Assembly (NCBI GenBank): GCA_036346275.1
Contig: CM070728.1
Coordinates: 23,088,723 to 23,152,722, forward strand
Direction of reading: 5' to 3'
Source of the DNA: Otatea glauca
Lineage: Eukaryota > Streptophyta > Magnoliopsida > Poales > Poaceae
DNA: 64,000 bases
Below the pieces are notes generated by a model. The model was not told the origin of the DNA and did not search any database. It saw only the letters and a list, made by a program, of their open reading frames with translations. Positions 58,386 through 64,000 of this stretch are shown here, piece by piece; positions within the stretch are counted from its first letter, which is position 1; the number at the start of each line of letters is the position of its first letter. The position numbers were made by a program, and so were the translations under genes.

Positions 58386-58923
58386 TGCCGATATTATCAC
58401 TTCTGATACCCTTTTCATGTGCAGCAACTCTAGGATCGGATCAGAGTTTATGAGATACGGTATAAGCGTGTACGATCTTAAAAACGAAGAAGATGAATTT
58501 TATAGAGAGAACCAAAATAACGACGTTAAAGCAACCATGCCAAGAGAGAAAAGATTTCAGCGAAACCGATCACAAACTTTTTAAACACAACGTCAAAAAA
58601 GTAGCAGGGATTATTGCTCTCTCACAATGTCTCAAACCTTTTAGGACATTTGGATCATTGCCCTATATAAGAATCTAGTGCTAAAAATAACCTAGCCTCT
58701 AATTCTCTCGTGCACCTATTGTTTTGGATGAGTTAGCTTGTGTCTTCTTGGCTGCTTAGGTTCTCCATGACCACCCCTAGGTTTTTATAGAATCCATAGT
58801 TTTCCTCCAAAGCAAATAGAAATCCTACGCCTATTAGGATTAGAAATTCTAATTCTATTAGGATTCATCTAGCACATATATCTAAATCCTAAAAGGCTAG
58901 ATATAACTCACCATATTTTAAAA
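58386..58923 (-). repeat. 3' LTR of the short Copia element
   Basis: Begins TGCCGATATT on plus. Its right edge is placed by the polypurine-like tract at 58924-58932. It shares its first 280 bases with 59999-60267 and extends a further 250 bp that the truncated partner lacks. Confidence 0.65.
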
Positions 58924-59591
58924 TCCCACCTTGGCTTAGTCTACTAGAAACAGAGTTGAGCGAAAACTAAGTCAAAAGGGCAAGAACTGTTTATGAGCAT
59001 TTTAAGGCCAGTTGACAATATCCAATATCTCCTACGAGGGTGACTCTTATCCATTAAAATCATCGTGTTTATCAAAGAACTCGCTTCAAGTTGTCTTCTT
59101 TTCTTTTTGTTTTTCCTCTCACCTTTGGAAGTGCCCCCACCACACTGGTTCATACACATCACCGCAATGTGCATGTTGGTGTTCGGGTTTGGCTTTTGTG
59201 TAATTTGGTTAACCACACTTTCTGTTTCTATAGCCCTTCATGTCATAAGTTTGTTCCACCTCCGAGCTTTATCTGCTCGATAGTACTTTCTGGTTGGTCC
59301 CACCACATCTTACTTCTTCCAACAACTCGCACATTTGCCTTTGCAATTATAGTTTACAACCATCTTTATAGTTTCATATATAACTGCAGTTGAGATCTGA
59401 TTATTTACTATTGACAACATGGTTTTCTCCTACTGATCAAATTTTTTATCAGGCCTCCCATTGATCGCCCTTTCTTTAGATTTACCCGTTAATCTTTATC
59501 CTCTATTATTCCAGATACTTTTCATGATCACCTGCCCTTTGCAAGTAACTCGCATGACCCAACCTCGAAGTGATACTTCACAACTTTCGAG

Positions 59592-59789
59592 TTAAAGCGA
59601 CCTCACAGATATTATATTTTTCTTTAAATCGAGAACATACGGAACTTTTGTTAATGTGCGATGTGCTCCATCATACATCTCCAACGTAACGATTCCTACC
59701 CTAGTAATTGCATACTCCTTGCAATTAGCCAAGTAAATAGTTTTATGTACTGAGCGTAGAGATTTTTTGTTAAATATCTCTCTCGCCAA
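59592..59789 (-). pseudogene. Copia pol fragment (protease to integrase junction)
   Basis: The minus strand reads VGIVTLEMYDGAHRTLTKVP then YVLDLKKNIISVRSL, matching the 'VRYVPDLKKNLISVG' segment between protease and integrase of Copia polyproteins. About 65 residues remain. RT and integrase are absent. Confidence 0.75.
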
Positions 59790-59998
59790 ACATATGTAAA
59801 AGCAACAACTCTAATCTAATATCTATCTATGAGAAATACCTAATTGACTGACGACAAGTATGTCTGAGCCATCTTTTGTTACCGCCATTGAGCATGCACC
59901 ATTCATTTGATTGAAACTCGGACTTGATTTTATGCCACCTGATGTTTTAACGACCTTCTTATAAATTTGATGAATCTGGCATTGACTATGATACCACA

Positions 59999-60267
59999 TG
60001 TTATACTCTGATACCCCTTCTTATGTGCAGCAGTCCTCGGATCGAATCAGAGTTTCGTGAGATACGACTAGAGCGTGCACGGTCAGAAGATGAATCTCTT
60101 AGAGATAACCAAAGTAATGACACTGGAGCAACTACGACAAAAGAGAAAAGATTTAGTGAAGCCGACCACAAATTCTTTAAATACAACCTCAAAAGTGTAC
60201 GAGGGATTGTTTTCTCACGACTTCTCGAATCTTTTAGGACATTTGGATCATTGTCCTATACAAGAAT
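59999..60267 (-). repeat. 5' LTR of the short Copia element (truncated by insertion)
   Basis: Starts TGTTATACTC on plus and matches 58386 onward until ATACAAGAAT, where the Sirevirus LTR begins. In the other LTR the sequence continues AAGAATCTAGTGC. Confidence 0.75.
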
Positions 60268-62852
60268 TGAAAGTGCATCTAGGCACTTATGTTATTTTGG
60301 TGATTAATGACAAATACATATAATGATAATCTATGAAATTGAGTAAATGCTTAACTTAGTGCTTAACAAATGACAAACCTCTAATATGATTATATTGGTA
60401 TGAGACTAACTTGTTATTGCCTAGTTGAGTATCAGTCTCATCTATTTAGAGGAAAATCAAATGGGATGGTTAAGCAAAGATAAGGTATGCAATTTTGGTA
60501 TTTATTCTATATTTGTTATTGCATTCCTTTTGTGCAAATGCATAGTGAACTCCAAGTAGCATGTTGATTATATATATGAACATTGGTTCATGTCATATTT
60601 ATTTGTGCATATATATTCATTTGAGTTCATTATGTGCTTTGTTTTTAGTATGCATATATTAACTAGAGTTAAACTTCATATTGCTATAGATTGACTTGGT
60701 GCATGCATGTTTTAGTTGTATATCTTCTCATGCATTTCTCTTAGTGAAGTTTAATCTAGTGTTGGATCACATATTTACTCTTATTCCAAATATTATTTGC
60801 ACATGTACAATTCGTGTACATTCTATCATGTGCTTCATTTAAGTAAAGACTGTGAGATCCTTGCCATTATTTAATTGATTCATCATATTGGCAATTATCT
60901 CTCTAGTGCATATAGATCAATTACATATTCATCATGATGTACTTAGTAGAGAACATTTCTTATGTCAAGTGTTTCCATTTATGTTGTGCTTCCTTATATG
61001 AAACACTTGTTGTAATCAAGTGCTCACAAATATCAATTTATTCATATCTATTGAGCTTTTGGGACTAATGTCTTTCATGAGTAGTTTGGAAAGACTTAGG
61101 TCTCGTATGTGTATGATGACCAAGGTATCTTGGAGGATGATCGTTAAGCCGAGGTCAACAAGACGGCGGTGTCACCAAGAGTTGAGGACTAAGTCAGGAT
61201 CGACTTGGCGTGGAGATCGTCAGAGAGGATGATCAAGTCAAGGTTGATAGGATGAGAGTCTCATGAGGTGAATCGAGTCGAGTTGGACAAGGCGAAGATG
61301 TCATCAATTATATGGTGAAGGTCTTCATGCATCGACATTAAGAAAGAAGACGGCAAGTGACTTTTTCTAGACTTGTATTATCTTTGTTTTATTTTGAGTC
61401 TAAGGATTGCCGTACTATTAAGAGGGATGCGATGTCGAATGACTTTTAGATGTGTCAAGTGCTCAAGTGATCCATCCTTGTGAAACTTAGAAAGAGAGTG
61501 GTATTGGTGGTACCGGAAAGTGAGGGTTGTAGGTCTCCCTTAGATTCTTTGTGAAATCTGTGTTTATCCTTTGAGTTTTGGGTAGTTAGACCTTGTTAGT
61601 TGTGTATCCCTCGTTCTTAGCTTTCGGTAGAGTCCAAGTTCTCTGAAATCGGAGTCCGGAGTCAAAAGTTATGCTCGTTTTCGTCGGGCTGCTCAGTGCT
61701 GTTCGGACAATCTGGAGTATCCGGACATTTGGTCCGGACACTCCGGGTTGACACCCTCGGTGGCTGCTCTCAGTTGGTCCGGAGTATCCGGTGTTAAGTC
61801 CGGACACTCCGGGTTGAGTTAGTCCGGAGTATCCGGGGTATTTATCCGAGTCTCGGGTTGTCTTGCATTGTCTCCAATGGCTAGTTTTTGGGACCTCTAT
61901 TTAAAGCCCCCTTCTTCCTCATTTCGAATGAGGGCTATGTTCCCACTGATTAGAGGTGCTATACCCTTGTTCTTGAGCCCCCAAAACACCTCTTTACCCT
62001 TAGATCTAAGTGATCCCCTTGGTGAGAAGGGTTGGGAAGAGTTTGAGAAGTGAGGTGCTAGGTTGAGTGAGTTTTGAGTTGATTGAGCACTTGATTTCAT
62101 CTTCAAGCTTGTTCTTCGTGAGCATTTGTTACTCTTGGAGGTTGAGGACTCCTAGGCGGCTAGGAGGTCGCCACGAGCCTTGGAGCTTTGTGTGGTTGGC
62201 AGTGGGAAGTTTGTGAAGGCGGTTCCGCCTAAGTAAGGGAAGGAATCAAAGGAGTGAAGACCGCGAGTGCATTTGTGCAACAGGGAGGAAGAGGGTTGAA
62301 AGAGACCCGGCTCAAGTATGACCGAGCCGGCTCAGCGGAGGCGTAGGATCCTCAAGGATCCGAACCGGGTGAAAAATCATCGTCTCCAAGTTTGCTTCTT
62401 ACTCTTGCTTTAGTATTTGATTTTGAATCTTGAAATTGCCCGATCTACTCTTTTGTTGTGTTTGGCTCCAGATCTACAATATCTCCAGGTACCTGATAGC
62501 ATTTAGATCTTTTGTATTTAAGTAGATTGTTGAAAAATTGCAGGGATTTAAAATCTCATTTCGAGGTCTTAAATCCGGAGTATCTGAACTTCTGAACCCG
62601 GATAGTCCGGACATTTCGGAGTATCCGGAGATAAGTCCCTGACACTCCGGTCTGAGTCCCTCGGATCAATCAGAGTATCCGGACTCTGAACCGGACAGTC
62701 CGGACATTTGAATATCCGGATAAAATCCGGACACTCGGACTTAGACCCTCGAGAGATTTTATTTAGTGCAAATTTTTTATTCCGCTGCATTTAGTTACAA
62801 AGTTTTTAATTCTCCTATTCACCCCCTCTAGGCGACATCCCCTGTCCTTTCA
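60268..62852 (+). repeat. 5' LTR of the Sirevirus-type element
   Basis: Begins TGAAAGTGCATCTAGGC and ends CCTGTCCTTTCA, with the short inverted ends TGAAAG/CTTTCA. It is related in reverse to the solo LTRs at 35373 and 40543. It contains clusters of CCGGAGTATCCGG and CCGGACACTCCGG palindromes at about 61700-61840 and 62570-62745. Confidence 0.88.
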
Positions 62853-62854
62853 AT

Positions 62855-62866
62855 TGGTATCAGAGC
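62855..62866 (+). other. Primer-binding site (initiator tRNA-Met)
   Basis: TGGTATCAGAGC lies two bases after the LTR, the standard Copia primer site. Confidence 0.93.
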
Positions 62867-62936
62867 AAGGTCTTTCCTTTATTAGACTTAACCGTCTAGA
62901 GAGTAAAGGATGTCGATAGAGGATTAGTGCACTCAC

Positions 62937-64000
62937 ATAATCCACTTGTGCTAGATGGCACAAATTATGCTTCATGGAAATTAATTATGACTTCTCATTT
63001 TAAATCCATGAGCCCCCAAATATGGTAGATCGTAGATGTCGGCTTTTCCTCTCCATTGAATGAAGTTGCTCCAACTGAAGGAGAGAGGAAATGCCTACAT
63101 CTCGACGCTCAAGCTACTAATGTTTTATTTTGTGTTGTGAGCGATGAAATCTTTGATAGAATATGCAATCTCAAGAGCGCTCATGAAATGTGGATAAAGC
63201 TTCAAGAACTATTTAAATCATCCACTTCTATTGAGGATTGCACAAAGGAAGAGATGTCAGGAGATGAAACATCAAGCTCCACCTCAAGCTCAAGTGATGA
63301 AGAACCGACATCTCCATCAACCTCAACCTCCGCCTCAAGTGACGATGAAGATGCTCTTCCATCACAAATCCGTTGCTTCATGGCGAAAGGTAAGAATGAG
63401 GTAAGTGACGATGATGATGATGATGATGAGCTCACTTATAATGAACTTATGAATTTGCTAGAGGAGCTCAATAAATGTCTTGGAAAAGAGAAAAAGAAAT
63501 ATAAAATTTTGAAGCTTGAACATGAATCACTTCAAAATAATTATAATAGGCTTCAAAAAAATCATGAATCCCTCCTTTCCAAAGAAATTCATAAGCCTAA
63601 GGTGGATATAGGAGTCTCATGTGATTTAATTGATGAAATGTCTTGCTTAAATGTTAATCCTAATATTTCATCAAAATTTGACATATCCACCTCTTGTAAT
63701 GATTTACCTTGTTGCTCAAATTCAAATGTTTCTACTTGTTGAGACTAACCTTGCAGAGGAAAATAAGGAGATCAAGGCCCAAGTCATTAGATTAGAAAAT
63801 GACTTGAAGAAGTGCGTAAAGGGAAAAGCCGTTCTCGACGAGATCTTGAGCAAGTCAAGGGCGCCTCAAGATAAGCGAGGACTCGGCTACATCTCCAAGA
63901 GGGAGACTAGCAAGATGAGGCACAATGCAAGTCACACAAAGACTATCAAGTGCTTTACTTGCAACAAGAAGGGACACTTCGCCTCCGTGTGCCCTAATAA
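62937..64000 (+). pseudogene. Sirevirus-type gag, interrupted, runs off the window
   Basis: The reading frame begins before a recognisable ATG (LVLDGTNYASWKLIMTSHFK), meets a TAG after QIW (normally Trp-Trp), and resumes through NEVAPTEGERKCLHLDAQATN and HEMWIKLQELF. A Ser/Thr/Asp-rich acidic stretch with a (GAT)7 run (63404-63431) follows. Next comes a coiled coil (NELMNLLEELNKCLGKEKKK, EHESLQNNYNRLQKNHESLL). A two-base loss near 63740 shifts the frame before ETNLAEENKEIKAQVIRLEN. A CCHC zinc knuckle CFTCNKKGHFASVC lies at 63951-63992. The family packages element RNA. This copy is broken at least twice. Part of the capsid region between ELFK and the acidic stretch also looks deleted. Confidence 0.85.

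Larger units (their letters stand above)
58386..60267 (-). mobile_element. Short non-autonomous Copia element, cut by a Sirevirus insertion
   Basis: Direct repeats 58386 onward and 59999 onward share about 270 bp: TCTGATACCC, CGGATC..ATCAGAGTTT, AGAGAAAAGATTT and TTTTAGGACATTTGGATCATTG. On the minus strand the right copy ends ATAACA and is followed by TGGTATCATAG, close to the initiator-tRNA-Met primer site. A polypurine-like AAGGTGGGA (58932-58924) adjoins the left copy. Internal sequence is only about 1.1 kb. The right LTR is interrupted at 60267 by the element starting at 60268, so its far end is outside the window. Confidence 0.75.
60268..64000 (+). mobile_element. Sirevirus/Maximus-type Copia retrotransposon, 5' part
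   Basis: A 2585 bp LTR, an initiator-tRNA-Met primer site and a gag reading frame, in Copia order, continue to the window edge. It is inserted within the right LTR of the short Copia element. The expected target duplication is AGAAT (60263-60267). Confidence 0.9.

Noticed and set aside
58664..58674. TATATAAG as a plus-strand promoter
   Set aside because: The Copia element is transcribed on the minus strand according to its primer site and pol fragment. The motif is probably incidental.
62855..62866. tRNA gene suggested by TGGTATCAGAGC
   Set aside because: It is only the 12 bp retrotransposon primer site, with no cloverleaf around it.

Overview
The window is nuclear DNA from a grass (Poaceae, probably panicoid; the species cannot be named from sequence alone). 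The reasons are GC-rich intronless or first exons, GT-AG introns, and a dense nested load of Gypsy/Tat, Copia/Sirevirus, hAT, CACTA and Helitron-like elements. Only three ordinary host genes are visible.

Layout. 1-2.9 kb: a diverged direct duplication around a motif-rich insert. 2.9-4.4 kb (minus): an armadillo-repeat gene in two exons. 5.0-21.3 kb: a Helitron-like element split by a complete 14.2 kb Gypsy retrotransposon (TSD AATAC). The Gypsy element has decayed gag-pol on the minus strand, plus an antisense coding unit with its own TATA box and two tandem arrays. 21.3-29.1 kb: a degraded hAT-like element, a field of TTTCA/TGAAA motifs, a broken UDP-glycosyltransferase, and a long stretch with no gene. 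29.1-30.0 kb (minus): an intact CAF1 deadenylase gene. 30.8-39.3 kb: an 8.5 kb autonomous-type hAT element with an uninterrupted transposase, carrying a 3.2 kb solo Sirevirus-type LTR in its 5' leader. 40.5-42.2 kb: a second solo LTR (TSD CCGCT). 42.9-46.4 kb: three more hAT-type elements, one carrying a gene fragment and one ending 223 bp before the next start codon. 46.6-56.5 kb (plus): the five-exon Golgi Qb-SNARE gene GOS1 (GOS11/GOS28 type). Its third intron is 8 kb and holds a Helitron-like element, an hAT element with a nested foldback, and a Pack-CACTA carrying pieces of three unrelated genes. 57.4-64 kb: another hAT, a short Copia element, and a Sirevirus-type Copia inserted in the latter's LTR, running off the window end.

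The host genes are unrelated in function: protein interaction or ubiquitin-type scaffolding, mRNA deadenylation and Golgi vesicle fusion. The main interest is the mobile DNA: nesting that can be dated by cross-copy alignment, captured gene exons in one orientation, and palindromic motif clusters whose sequence changes between related LTRs. Boundaries with exact target-site duplications are firm. Helitron-like 5' ends, the 22.5 kb element and the 1.6 kb element are tentative.
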